The notes below the pieces were generated by a model, which ran no database searches, had not been told where the DNA came from, and saw only the letters and a list, made by a program, of their open reading frames with translations. A stretch of DNA of 64,000 bases, taken from assembly GCA_947034895.1 (NCBI GenBank), contig OX344762.1, positions 80,656,981 through 80,720,980 of the forward strand. The letters are read 5' to 3'. This DNA is from Rhytidiadelphus loreus. Lineage: Eukaryota; Streptophyta; Bryopsida; Hypnales; Hylocomiaceae. Positions 11,612 through 24,600 of the stretch are shown here, one piece after another (within the stretch, counting starts at the first letter, position 1; each line of letters begins with the position of its first letter). The position numbers and the translations under genes were made by a program.

Positions 11612-14543
11612 ATGGCGGTCAAGCTTCAGCCCGTCCAAGTGCTATACTGTCCGGGTACCTTCCTTTCCTTTTTTACACCTTACAAAATGATGTAAATTTG
11701 CGTATTCGCGACCTACTTTTTCCTACTCAAGCCCTAGGTTGAAGCGGATTGCGGAGATTTCTTTTTTCATTGAGTTTTGTGCTCTCGGATGCGCAGTTTG
11801 CTCCATGCCGGCTGAATACTGCGAGTTCAGCCCCGATTTTGAGAAGTGCAAGCCATGGCTCATCAAGAACGCGCCAGAGTTGTATCCACAACTAGTGGAA
11901 GGTAAGTTCTCTCGCTCGATGGAGTGCTCGTGTTCGTAATTGCCATGGAGCTTGATGTCCTTGTCTAAATTTTGTACTCTATGGGGGCTGGAACCCTAGG
12001 AATTAAATCAATATTAAGAGGGATTCTGATCTTTGAAAATCCTTTCATTATGCAACGAAGGATGAAGTTATTTTGGGGATACGGCTTCTTCGTCTGTCAT
12101 GCGTAAAGGAAATGACTTTTTGCTTGGCATGCGGATTATTCTTTTTCGTTTTTTAAGGTGAATTCGAGGTAGTTCACTTGACATCTGGTCTGTCGTGATT
12201 CTCTTCACCGGTTCTTGTTTCGAAGGATCGTTAGAAGGAAAGAGGTTGTGAAAGCTTCTCCTTCCTCTCAGAAGCGATGCTAGTTGCTATTTCGATTTGA
12301 AGGAGTCTTGACTCTCTTTAACGTACTATGTTACTTGCTGAGTAGCTTATTACTTTAAGTTTTCTGCAGAATACCTTAAGATGTGTGTCACCTTGTAGTC
12401 TTGAGCAGAAATTCTATTCTACGTTCCTCGGTATTTATGATTTCTATTTGAAGTTAAGATGCCTTCATTACGTTGTTGAAAACGATGAGGGAGCTAGATT
12501 TACTCTTTCTGGTTCGAATCTCGCTGCTAGGATATTGGATTCCATTTTTCTCAACGAACTTTCTAGCCTGCCGATTGTGACTAGGAAAATCCATTTCTAG
12601 CAGCTTGGAATTTTATTGTTTGTGTGATACGTCATCTACTGTTCTTTCACTGGCCAGCTGGGCTCTTACATCTGAAGTCCTTCACAAAGGAGCCCCATTA
12701 GGTTGACAACATTAAGTTAACAGCATTAGATTCATATACTCCTCTCGTTGAGTTAATTAATGTAACTCAATATGATGTTAATGCTAATGTCTGGCATTAA
12801 CTTAATGTTGTATTGTGAACTATTATGCCTAAATGAAATTGATATTAATTTATGATTATTTTAATAATTATCTAATGTGTAATTAGATGGACATTAATTT
12901 ACGATTTATAACTTTGTCAAATCTAACTTTATATCTTTGAGGATCTCTTAAGATATTTATTAAGTATATGTTAGTATCATGATGACACGAAAGGATATGA
13001 CAGATTTTTTCGTTCGTTTCTCAGAGGCTGCTAATAAGACAGCGGAGCAGTTGGATGGTCTGACTGTAGGAGGGGAGAAGGTTGGTGCTAAGGGAGAAGG
13101 TATGCTTTCTGCTACCCTGCTCCTGTAGTATTTCTGGAACTTGAAATCAGGTCACACGTTTTGATCCTGTCCGCGTCAGATGTGATAAACGCATGTTATT
13201 CATTGCAAGGACCTGAATTCGTGTCAGTAACCTAATTTAGTGCCCTTTCGAACTTCTTTTTGTAATGTTGTAGCTTGAAATTGCTTTCAGTCCGTTTATT
13301 TGAAAGAAAGAATCGTATTGCTTATTCTTCAGTGTCCTGCAGGAAGTTCGTCAGACCTGAAAAAGGATGATGAAGTAAAAAGATTACCGGGTGGGAAAGT
13401 AAAGAAGAAGGTAACCTTTCAGGAGTCTCTGGTTCAGGTGCTTAAGTTCGAAAATACTTCGGAACATAATACACTCATTTGTTTTCAAACGTGGTTAACA
13501 ATTAGACTCTTAGCACTCCTATTGACATTATGCTGTTATTTCAGGAAAAGCCTGAGGTTGTTGTGGAGAAGATAGTGAGAAATAAGCGCAAATGTGTAAC
13601 TATCATCAAGGGTCTGGACATGTTTGGTAAGGGTGTAATATTATTGGTTGATTCATATCAATTCCTTTGGGATTTCGTGAAGGTAACGATTTAGAGTTCA
13701 GTAGCTATTTTTCTCTTCTACTCACTTATCTATTATTGGATGTGAACTCACTAAAACAGTTCTCATTTGAATTGCAGGAATCAAGTTAAGTGAAGCTTCT
13801 AAGAAATTGGGCAAGAAATTTGCGAGTGGTGCTTCCGTTGTGAAGGTGAGTTTAACTATCATGCTCGTAACTTGCTATGAATTGGCGTGTAAGCCATGAC
13901 AGGGGAGTACTGTATGCAACTTATAACTCTTGAATTGATGAGCTTGGTCTTCATTTACCCTCCAAATGCCCAAGCTTCAAATAGATAGTTCACTATGGAA
14001 GCTAATAGTTGATTACAGTAATTTTCACAACGTATTTCTATCATTCAAAAGTTTAGGGTATGATATCTTCCTGCTATTGGTAAGTGTTATTACCGTACAG
14101 TTTCCTAAATTTTTTATTGCAACTCCTATATGTATGGAAGCACTACTTTTGACAATTGGGCCACGTATAGAGGTCTACAACAAAGATAGGTTCGTGACTC
14201 TGTCCTGATTAGCTATACTGAAGGATGTAATAACACGGATCTGGTTACTTGTTTTGTTCTGTCACAGGGTCCAACTGAGAAAGAGCAAATAGATGTTCAG
14301 GGAGATATCATGTATGATATTGTGGAGTTCATTACGGATACGTGGAAGAGTGTAAGTGACATCCTCGGGCATCTTCTCATTCTGGCTAAGGGTTTTGCTG
14401 ATAGCTTGATGTTCTGCATACCTTTTAAAACATGCTGATTGCGAGTCATTTAGGGTTACTCAGTTATTTTTGTGTTTGAGCAGGTGCCAGAGTCGGCAAT
14501 TTATTTCATTGAAGATGGGAGGAAAGTGTCGGCTACTGCTTAG
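11612..14543 (+). CDS. DENR: Density-regulated protein homolog (translation re-initiation factor, SUI1 domain)
   Basis: Eight exons: 11612-11654, 11797-11901, 13025-13099, 13343-13410, 13545-13626, 13778-13845, 14268-14351, 14484-14543. All have GT-AG borders and consistent phase, giving 194 residues, normal for the family. The N-terminus reads VQVLYCP/VCSMPAEYCEF across the first junction, the Cys-containing DENR head. A Lys-rich linker follows, then the SUI1 fold (NKRKCVTIIKGLDMFG, KLSEASKKLGKKFASGASVV, and a C-terminal VPESAIYFIEDGRK). DENR pairs with MCT-1 and works on the 40S subunit in re-initiation after short upstream ORFs and in tRNA release. The ATG at 11612 is chosen because it restores the conserved YCPVC block; the Met at 11805 would lose it. 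A small foldback element sits in intron 2. No sign of decay. Confidence 0.95.
12706..12811. mobile_element. 106-bp foldback MITE in DENR intron 2
   Basis: Perfect 15-bp inverted repeat ACAACATTAAGTTAA (12706-12720) and TTAACTTAATGTTGT (12797-12811). Partly complementary AGCATTAG / CTAATG words lie further in. It has no coding capacity. It lies well away from the splice sites, so it is tolerated. Confidence 0.65.
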
Positions 14544-15140
14544 GGTTGCTGCATTCAGCCAGTATAAAATTCAAGATCTGAATAGGGGGTGCCAGCTGCT
14601 TGTTAGGCACAGAGGCTCCTTATTTTACACCTGGGCTGAGGTAATAGGACTTTCAAGGCGTGTGTTTTGGATTAGCCAATTGTGTCTTGGATTCTTTGTT
14701 GAGGAAATCAAGCCTGTTTCTTGGTCTTGTAAAACCCAGTGTTGAAGCAGCACCTGTATGCTGCTCTTTCGTCCCTGTGGCAGGCCCATGCCCTTCTCCA
14801 TGTCAAAATCTAGGTTCTCAATCTTCCGTAAAGTAAACGCGGAATTTCTAATGGACATACATTTGCATAATTGAAAGTGTTTTTTCGTGAAGACGCCCAG
14901 TTGTCCTCTTTTTTTCAATTTCTTGCAGATGCTTGTAATCGAGATATTTGCTTGTGATCTATGTCTCATCTCTTTTTCATTATCAATTCCGCAAGAGCTC
15001 AAAATACATGAAAGAAATAGGTCAAATGCGGCTTCAATTTGTCTTTCAAGAAAGATTTATTGAATAATGTTTCGAAATGTGCAATCCGTTCGATAATCTG
15101 GGATCACTATTTGAAAGGATCCCACTAAGTTACCTTATCA
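14544..15140. other. 3' UTRs of convergent DENR and Mpo1-like genes
   Basis: The two genes converge here with 597 bp between stop codons. The open frames in this interval (14625-15002 minus, for example) have no recognisable domain and most likely lie in UTR. No polyadenylation site can be fixed from sequence alone. Confidence 0.5.
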
Positions 15141-17796
15141 TTAGCCGCAGCAGTCGGAGTCGCTGGAGCTGGAACTCTGATCTCCACAACAGTTTTGACA
15201 GCAGCTTGCAGCTAAGTTCCTTGGCACCCTTGACCCAAATCCTTCGTATGGCAAGTACCCAACAAATTCCAAAACCTGTACCAATCATCAACCACATAAT
15301 GGTTTAACATGTAGCAGTTCTTAATCCCAAGTCCAAGATTTGAGACCATCCATCGGTATGTCACTTTCTAATTGGTTAATTGGTCTGTCAGTTCAGATGA
15401 AATTATAATCTGTAACCCTTCTGCTAAACGTGAATCTGGAGTGCTTAATGAGAGCTTAACCTTGCTGACAGGTCTTGTCCTTTCAAGGTTGAAGTTCATC
15501 ATACGTACCAAGTGATACATGATACCTTTACCATCCTTGTTTAGGGTTTTTATTGACCATCAGACGATCCCCATGTGGATCATTCAAAAGTAATTTGTTT
15601 TCAGTGAAAAATTCAAATTTCAAGATTCAAAGCATGTCTTCTCGAGTTCTAACCAAGGATTTTGGTAGGTGTCATGAGTCCTAGTCAAAGCTTCTATCAC
15701 CAAACAACAATAGTTCCTTCATGTTTTACCTGTAACATGATGAAGAAAGGTTCCAAAACAAGGAGTTGACCAAAGTTTTCTACCTCTAGCATGATGAAGA
15801 AGGGTCCCAAAACAAGCATTTGACCAAAGTTTTCTACAATTCCTGCATGAAATACCTGCACACACAAGTATGTATCATGACACATCTAAGTGAAAGAAAC
15901 TACATTGATTTGCTCTATTAGTGATGGTTCAAATACAATTACAACAATTACAAAATTTGTATCACTTAAATTTATTTATTTTTGTGAAAATTGATTCAAT
16001 GCAATAATATCCTAGCCTAAACTAAAGTTATAATTTTACAAAGAGTGGCTTTGGTAAATTAGTGGCACACACAAATAGGATAATTTTCAATGTACTATTT
16101 TGTCTCAAAATTAATGTATAAGAGCAAATGGTCTTAAGTGAGATTTAGGTTCTATTCAACTAATCTAAGCTTAGTTGCAAATTCTACCTAATTGCTTCAT
16201 AATGTATACTCCATCTTTATTTCAAAACTTAAATCTATGATTGTCAAATGTTATTCTCAAATTCATGTGACACAAATCTCATAAGACTATCTTAAATATA
16301 AATTATTTCAACAATAATTATAGATATAGATTGTGATGCAATTAGATGGGGATTGCAATGAAGTGTAGTCACCTTAATTGACCAAATTTTTACAAAACAA
16401 GAGCCAAGATATATGGGCAACAATCTAGTTGATGTGCACTAACAAACACACTGACACTATTACGGTTTAAAAAATACAAGTAAGGTCATTATGAAGTTAT
16501 AGATGTACTGACCCCAGGTGGCCCTCGTCCTATAGTTTGGGCTGTAAAACACACAATCTCTGCGGCCATCACCACCTGTAAAAACCATACACCACAGTAT
16601 TCTTGAGGACATATCATTATTAACCCAATATTGGAACCCCAAGAAAGTGAGAGCCTTACTGTTACAATTTCTTAGGCAATCAATAGATTAAACTAAATTC
16701 ACTCCCAAACACTACAAGAAACCAATGTTTTCTTATGTCTAAGCAAATGGATTTTGTTGAACATCCAATGTAACAACCTTTGTTTTTATGTTAACAATGG
16801 TATCCAATACATCATGAAGATGTTACATTGAATGTCATTGTTGACATAAAAACAAGGGTTGTTACCTTGGGTGTCCAACAAAATCCATCTATTTCAACAC
16901 GGGGTTCTTATAGTGAAGGATACAAGGAGGGATTATCCCAATCTTCAAAGGGGAATGGTGTAAATTCTTTTGTGTACTAAAGGTAACATTCTGAATCTCA
17001 ATGTACACTCCTTCAAAGATTGTCTTGGCCATTTCATTGTTCACCCTAAAATGTCAGACTAGTCATTGTGGAAATCATTTTTTTTGGTACCATGTGAATC
17101 ATTTTCTTAAGAAAATCTAAAAGCATTGTCTCACTAGAGGCAAACTATTATGCACTAAACCTCCCTTTTCCACACAAAATTCCAAAGATGAACCCACACT
17201 TCTATCTTACATAGAAGGATTCTCTATCATCCATCATAAACTTTGTGTCTGCAATGATGTTACAAGGTTAAGGTCACTAACGTTACAAAGTTAAGGTCAC
17301 TAACAATACCCTAATGATAATTGGCCTTCCTTAATTATTCGAACTATACTCATCAGTGCCTCAACTGTGGCTTTTAAGTTGTAAATACTTCAGCAGAGGG
17401 AGTCGAATTAAAGCAACGAAACTTCACCTTCCATGCCGGATCCCAAGAGAGTTTCTTCGAAACTGCGGAAGCACCAATCCAGCAGCCCATCACCAAAGTG
17501 GCCGCCAAGGACCCCGCCAGAGCATCCAAGTGGATGTAGAGCATCGAATACATGGCTGCTGCAACGAAAGCATAGTTGCAATTCATATGCTCGACGATCT
17601 GACCTGGGACGTAACGGTCGACCCACGCAGGTCTCGAGAACACCGTGGGACTGTAGGAGAGCAAGAGCAGGATTCCAAAAAACATGGGCCACACAAACAT
17701 GGCATGAATCATCACATGAATCTTCGATTTGCGGTAGCCGCCGTAACACGAAAACTGATGCTCCACATCGAAAATTTTGTCCATCTCAACATGCAC
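15141..17796 (-). CDS. Mpo1-like (DUF962/YGL010w) 2-hydroxy fatty acid dioxygenase family protein
   Basis: Four phase-0 exons: 17428-17796, 16513-16575, 15730-15855 (or 15784-15855) and 15141-15275, giving 230 or 212 residues. The N-terminus shows the family head: EHQFSCYGGYR, then HVMIHAMFVWP, followed by hydrophobic spans (FFGILLLLSYSP and a Gly/Ala-rich segment with GCWIGAS). Near the C-terminus LGPFFIMLE is followed by GYLPYEGF, the family's G-Y-P-x-GF block. Yeast Mpo1 is an ER-membrane iron-dependent enzyme that shortens 2-hydroxy fatty acids from phytosphingosine breakdown. Oddities: the usual GHG-FEKRAPA core reads GRG-PPGVFHAG here, and exon 3 ends in an 18-codon in-frame tandem duplication, each copy with its own GT donor. 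The tail is Cys/Ser-rich instead of the usual Lys-rich tail. Family assignment is firm; catalytic activity is doubtful. Confidence 0.85.
15730..15837 (-). repeat. 54-bp in-frame tandem duplication in exon 3 of the Mpo1-like gene
   Basis: Two adjacent 54-bp copies (15730-15783 and 15784-15837) encode VENFGQMLVLGPFFIMLE and VENFGQLLVLEPFFIMLQ. Seven of 54 bases differ. Because each copy is followed directly by GTA, splicing could keep one or both copies without breaking the frame. Confidence 0.9.
16710..16915. mobile_element. CACTA-ended foldback MITE in intron 1 of the Mpo1-like gene
   Basis: Begins CACTACAAGAAACC and ends GGTTCTTATAGTG. Inner arms pair imperfectly around AACATCCAATGTAACAACC and its inverted partner, and a TTGTTGACATAAAAACAAGG-type block is shared with the 6009-6224 copy. 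Flanks AAA (16707-16709) and AAG (16916-16918) are an imperfect 3-bp duplication. Same family as the other CACTA-ended foldbacks here, older. Confidence 0.75.
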
Positions 17797-18613
17797 TAGT
17801 GTTCGGTGACTGTTACTTTGGCTTCATTTGTCGATCCAGAATAATTTCCCATTCCCCAAAATATGTTTCGCAGTTTCTGTTGCAGACAAAAGAACATACA
17901 AAAACTATGGTGTGGCAATATTTCTACCGTCCTAAACTTCATGGAACTAACCCTAAAATTCAGTAAATCCTGTTCCTCACGGTGCATATAAAAGAATCAA
18001 TCATTTTAGGGCTTTGATACCAAGAATGCGAAAGAAAAAGCCTGGTATAGAATCTAGGGTTGAAGGAAAATTGGATGATCTTATCTGCATTCATCCTTCA
18101 TCGACCTAATCTCGATAACAAGTGGGAATGCACACAAATATGTGCTAAACCTGCAGGCTTCTCTTTATATCAGCTTACAGGCTTCTCTTTATATCAAGTT
18201 TAGCTCATTGGCTTGCGTTCTTTCGTAGAAGACCCTCCAGCACTGCATAGAAAACTGTTTGGAGCTTCCAACAGCTGCAACAGCCTTCTGTGGTTTAGAT
18301 TTAGAGTCATATTTGATGAGTAGACAAGTTTGGGTAATACATGGAATGAGAAGCATTATTTACTAAAAAGTAGTAGTGATTCAAAACCATTTCCTCAATA
18401 GCCACGATTGCCGCTAAATGACAATCATGTAAAAAAATCAGACCTGAGTGCAATTTCACGTGCTGCTAAACACGAGTTTCGAGTTGTTGGGTGCTAAGAA
18501 CAAGGCAACCAAGAAAAATCCAACCTCCAGTCAAGAAGTAGTTTACACCTATCAGAAAATCCCCTATCTATGCGGAAGTCATCGGTAATGAAATTTGAGA
18601 AAATACACTGTTA
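17797..18613. other. spacer: Mpo1-like promoter and TWD40-1 3' UTR
   Basis: Both genes run leftward, so the Mpo1-like promoter lies just beyond the TWD40-1 terminator. A 24-bp direct repeat (CAGGCTTCTCTTTATATCA core) occurs at about 18153 and 18177. No gene seen. Confidence 0.5.
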
Positions 18614-21600
18614 CTAGTTAAAGGGTGACGACGATACTGGGGCTCCTGCAACTGCGTCTGATCTTTGAACGGTACCCATACCACAAATGGTGCAACCTGG
18701 GGTGGCCAGTGCTGAGAATTTGGAGCCACAAACATTGCAGCTGTCATGCCCAATGGTGGATAAGCGACTCAATGTCGCAGCACAGAACTGTGAGGGGTCC
18801 TCTTCACCGTCGATAGTGTGGTCAACCAAACCCCGCTGAACACATATGCTGATCATCGCTCTCAACTCGTCTTGCTTATTTACAGGAGCCTTCGACAGGA
18901 GCAACTCGAGCATCTTTTTCGAGTACGCATAGTTTTGCACGTCCATGTTTCTTTTAATGGCTGTTCTGATGCAGATGAAGCGATGCTTCGCTTGCAACGG
19001 AAGCGAGCTAAGGTGTCGTGATAATCTGGCCATTTCCTGAGCACCTGCAGACCCCAGCCCGTCCACTTTCTGCAATCGTGATATTTCCTGCGCAAATAAT
19101 GTCACAGGGTGAGGGAACTCGATCCAGAACGAGCAATTCTTGAAGAAATCAAGACTGAGGAAAGAGAAACATAGCAAATGTAACTGGTAGAAATTTAGAG
19201 AAGAAAGAAAGATTGCTGGACCCCCCAAAACATGCGAGTTATTTACCTGCAAAAGCTGTACAGCGACCTTATACTGAGCGATAATACGGGCCTGAGGTTT
19301 AACATCCGTGCCCAGGGAACGCTCCTTGGCCAAGCCGAGAAAAGCCTCATCCAAACACAAGATAGCCTCCTTCAGTTGATTCTGCTCAATGTAGGCCAGG
19401 CCAGCTTTGAAACAAACAGCAGCCGGTTCTCCGCGAGGAATCTAAGGATGCATGCAAAGCAGAATTAGAATCGTAATCAAAACCCACACGTCGACCCTGT
19501 TTGTAAGACGGTTTCTGATTACTTTCTGATTGCCAAATTTGAAAACACTCAATCGACAAGTATGTTTTGCCAAAACATACCAGGACAATAAAAGGACTCC
19601 ATGAAAACCGAATTACCTGATTACGCTTAACAAACGCAGTCGATGGTGCAACAGGAGGAGGGGCTTGAGGTTTGGGACCACCAACGAGGTCAAGTAGCTG
19701 TTGCTGTTTCTGCTGCTCCAGTAGCATCTTCTTTTTCGCTGTTGCTGCTGGATCTAAACTATTATCCAATTCCTTCAAGTTGGCAGCTGCAATTTCAGCA
19801 GCGCTCAAGGGTTGAGGTGGCACACCACCTCCAGGCAAACTGAGAGCAGTAGATGAACTTTCGGGTTGCTGAGGTGGCACGCCTCCACCAGGAAGCTCGT
19901 AAGAGGCTTGAGTAGGCGGTCCTCCTTGACTTCCGGGAACGGCTTGAGGGAGCAACGTGCCGGTCTGTTCAAAAGCTTTGGCAACAGCAGTCGCTGAGGT
20001 AGTTTGTTTCCAAAAATCTTCTGGTATGGGTGCCGAACCTTGTCCAGTTCCCTCAGGTTGCATAAACGCGGGTGGTTGTTGTGCAGCCATAGATGAAGCT
20101 GGGGCTGGAAGAGCTAACGGAGGGAATGGGTCTGTGGGGGGTCTGGAGACAGAGGGCCTTCCAGGCGTTAATCCGTCACCAATCTTAAACTGCTGAGTAG
20201 CAGCTCTTAACAAGTTAGCATCCACTAGAGTAGAACCTGTAGGCTTTGCATTGATCTGGATTCTGAATTTGGGTTTGGTGGTCTTAGTCGCCGCTTCTTC
20301 CTCATCGCTACTGTCATCGTTTCCAGTACGCAAACCTTTCGCAAATTCTTCTGCAGCGCGTGCTTGCAAGTCGACTTCCGATGCAGGCTGAGCTCCTGCT
20401 GGCAATCCAGGCGAGGGTGCTTTGGTGGGAGTGACAGCACTAAGTGCCATATCCATCTGCGCTGCAGCTGGTGCAGTCGCTTTGTTCCCATTTGCACCTA
20501 AGACAATACATGCGGGAGTACGCTCAGCACAAGAAAATCAAAATGCCCACAGTGCACAATTAGGAAAAAATTTACATCTAATAGTGAATATCAAAGAGGA
20601 AATCGATTCATTGAGAATATACATCATAATTCAACATCCATATTGATGACACAAGGTGCAAGAAAAGAAAAGGATTCATTTCTTAGAAACTTACCAAAAA
20701 CTGTGAGCGTGTCTTCTCGAATTTCCACTACAGTTCCACGACCTCTTAAGGTCCCCAAATATACACCAATATGGTCAGGAGTGATGGTTGGGATAGGACC
20801 ACTAGGGGTCTTCATGTATGCTGTCACCTCATTATTCAGTTCCCAATCCATGGCTTTCTTGCCATCAGACTGTGATCTGATCTCCCAATTTCCTCCAGCC
20901 CACTCAGGTCCTTTAGGCATCATACTCTCGGCTGCAAAGTTCTTGAACATTCCTTGACCCCATCCAGCAGACCTGATGCTTAAAACCTTCTCACATTGAC
21001 GCTGTAGTTCTGGATTGATCCCTTCCCTTTCTAGTTTGTAGACGAGTATCCTCAATGCACTTGGATTCAGATGGCATATGAACAGATCCAGCATGCTCTC
21101 ATAATCCGAGACAACCTCAAAGGTTTCCTTTGCCATATCAAACTGAGCATAACTGCACCACACAAATAAACCGAATGTCAGCCATATCATTTGGTAGCAG
21201 CGAAAAATGACTGAAGCTCCCTTCAATGAAGTACCCTAAGAGCCAGACATAACGAACTGCACCTTTCGGGCACACATCAATCAGGAATGACTCTATATGG
21301 GTCACCAAAAGCACAACAAAGCCTAAACTGTAAAGATATGTATACAATAGATATAGCCTAGTGATAAATTTCAGGTGCAGAAATATAATTAACAATAAAT
21401 GCAGTGAGACAGAAATTACTTAATGCACGCACGACCCAAGCCCTGGATGCGCAAAAACAAGCGGGTTGTCGGTGGGCAGCGAGGATAATCCCGAGACCGA
21501 ATAAATTCGTCCTTTAAAATGGACAAAGCAGTGTGAAACCGGCAAGCTTTAATTGCATAATTGCAGCGTAATTCCTGAAACAAGAACATAACAGATGTCA

Positions 21601-24600
21601 AAACTCAGTAATCAGTTCGACATCTTCGACATCTTCAAAAACAACAAACGAAAACCTTGCGCAGACTCATTTAAGAATCGCCAGGAGTTCATTTAGAACA
21701 CAAGTCCAGAGCCACTGTAGCCCACGCTCGAATGCCTTTTACAGTTTTAGTTGGAAACAATGACATCTGAACGACACATTTACAGAAATGGACATAAATG
21801 TGAAACAAAGACATGGTGCTTTCCATAATCACCTCTTTCATCACTTTTGGTGTGGGAAAAAGTAAAGTACGCAACCAATATCACAGGCAAGGCCCTCAGA
21901 TCTTAAAGGTCATTATACACACCTGAGTGAATTGTGGCCCTGCCTGGGCTAGTTCGACTGCCAGCTCGGCACAAACTGTGGAGCCACTTGCTAAAGCGTC
22001 AAGGGTATGGGACGTCACACGCAAACTGTCATAGCTGTGACAATCCAAAAAAGATGGTACAACATCAATCTCTTGAGACTTCTATAAGTAATACCAGTTG
22101 TAGAATAAGCAAGATGCCACGTATAGCAAGAGCGCAGACTTATCTACAAATTCTTCCTTGGAAACACTGAAGTCCATGAAATTGTGAAAACATATACCTG
22201 GAGGTAAGCTGGTACATAATCTCCACAAGATCAAGTTTAGGTTCAAATGCTTTTTGCATAGTAGTCCAACCAACAACTAAAGGCTCTAACAGACCAACAA
22301 GTCGCGTTTTGATCTCCACTCCCTGCTTTTGCCTTGGATTGGGATCATTTGTGCATGCCAGGAGCAGCCGATCATTTAAAGCTCCAACCAAAGCTGTAAT
22401 TGTCATCCAAGAGACATTTATGAGGGTTATTCAAACGAATTGTCAAGTTCAGGGTAAAACAACAAATAACTCAAATCTAGATTCAAAATGTGTGCCAATC
22501 CTTGTCGCAATTTTCGCAAAATGGGAAAATGAATTGCTGATTGGAGCATTCTCAATACTCTGAAGTGCAACATCCAGAGCCACAAGCATGTGACACACTT
22601 ACCAGCATTCGGAGTTCCAATTCGTGCTAGAGGCCGAGCAACCCCATCCCAGCCGAGTAACATTACAGATGTGGCTGTTGAATATAACAACGACGGGCCT
22701 ACCCACATAAGTGATCTGAAGTGCATAGGAGTCAAGGACAATGATCAAAAATTTTAAAAAAATTCAGAAAGGGAGCATCCCCCATTAAGTCTGGAAGTTC
22801 TGTGACGATGTCCACTGATAACTCGAAGCTGTAGAAAGTCAGAGAATGCACAACAAAAAACACAAAAAATAATACACAATAGTTAATAGAATGAGGATAT
22901 TGGAGGATAGCCTTTGTCAGCTGTAGCAGACGTGCTTGCAAGTATGCTCAGACTTGCGGATGCAATTAGGACACGCTGTGTAGTTAATATACCAGCAACT
23001 TGTCCACTCAAAGTTTCTTGCCATTGCACCTGAGGAGCATATCAATCATTCTTTAAACATGACTTTTCGCAAACAAAGATTGTCACATTGAGAATGTAGG
23101 CAGAATGTTGAAAAGGAAGGAAATCACTAGATGATTTCTAGAGCATGAAATTTCAATCAAGACATAATTAGGTGGGGAAGAATAGTAGAATTAATATTTC
23201 ACGCCGTGGAAAGCTGTCTCGAGTGTGCCACAGAAAAAATACTTACCTCCATAATAAAGATGCAAATTAATGCACCTCAATCATTAGAAGAAAATTATAA
23301 GGAAGTTACTATAGATGTAATCATTCAAAGCATTGTCAAGGTACCGGTATTCATACCTCAAGAACAACTTCAAAGGGCTGAAGCTGTATAAGCTTCCCAA
23401 GTTCCGGGCTTGTGGAGACAAGAAGCTCGCCAGTGGTAGTGTAGGCACCCGGATACACCTTTCCAAGCCCAATATGGCTCTCTGGGCAAGCGTAGAGCAA
23501 GGTTGCTTCTGCAAACATTACATAATGCAACTGCTGAGACATCACCACATATAATATGCACAGCCAGCCCATGTCACGCCAACGTCAAAACGAATACCAC
23601 AGCTATTCTAGAATAGAATATAGAAGAATGAAACGCTATTTCATATTTCAATTTATAATAAGGAAAATAACCCGAGAGGGTAGTATGAAAGTTAAGAAGC
23701 AGTACATCACGCCTGGTATCTCGATAGTTCTCGACTTCAATAAATGCAACAACTAAGAACAACAACCAAACTTTCCATGTAGAACTTTGTATTTAACCAA
23801 AAAAAAAGAAAAACTCACCTAGAGGACAGGAGAATATCCGCTGCACTGGAGTGTCGAATGCAAACTGTATGGGAACATGAGAACCTTTCTTATCCAGAGG
23901 TCTTTTAGTAGAAGCTTCAGAAAAATCGTTTTCATCCAATGCACCATCTGGACCTCTACTGTCTGCCGCTTCTGGTACTGGATCTGTTAGAGTGGCAAGA
24001 TTTGTTTCCTCTTCCATGGAGTACAGAACAAGTCCAACTCCATCATCGTCAAGAATCGCATATTGGTTCTGGGTAGGGCCAATGAATGCACCATCACTGC
24101 CTGCAATCACAACAGGCCAAACAATGAAAATCACATGGGTGATAAAGTCAGATTTACTGTAAGAGAATATTTCACATCCTTGAAACCTGTTTAAGAACAT
24201 GCATGACAACGGCTGATGCAGCATCATGGCTAAAATAAGCGTAGTCTCAGTCAGCCTATATGATAATTCCAACTAACATTTGATAATTAAAAATACTACA
24301 ACCATGACCCTTGCTTTAAAGATGAAAAAATGGATCTGTCAAGGTGAGCTTAGGAAAGTGAACACACCAGAAATGAAAACTCAAATACAACAAACAACTT
24401 TGCGGTAAACTCTTGCAAGTTCCACTTCACAACTGATAAGAACAGATACTACATGCTTTCGCCAGTTTCTGGAAAGGTTCAAGGCTGCATGCTAACTCTG
24501 TTAAGCATGGACAGGTTTTAGTAATATAACAAACTAAAAGGATCATCTTAATTACAGATAGCTTCTTACGTTTTACTTCTCATAATTAAGGTTGAGAATG

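Noticed and set aside
11739..11939. Alternative DENR start in frame at 11739
   Set aside because: The exon at 11612-11654 spliced to 11797 restores the conserved YCPVC head; the upstream extension is intron sequence.
12510..12535. GGTTCGAATCTC, resembling a tRNA B box
   Set aside because: No A box or cloverleaf pairing around it; it lies in a DENR intron.
17356..17966. Plus-strand frames of 147 and 177 codons
   Set aside because: They are antisense to exon 1 of the Mpo1-like gene, whose minus-strand reading carries clear family motifs.
19643..20196. Plus-strand Ala/Val/Gly-rich frames
   Set aside because: Antisense to the large Pro/Gln-rich exon of TWD40-1.
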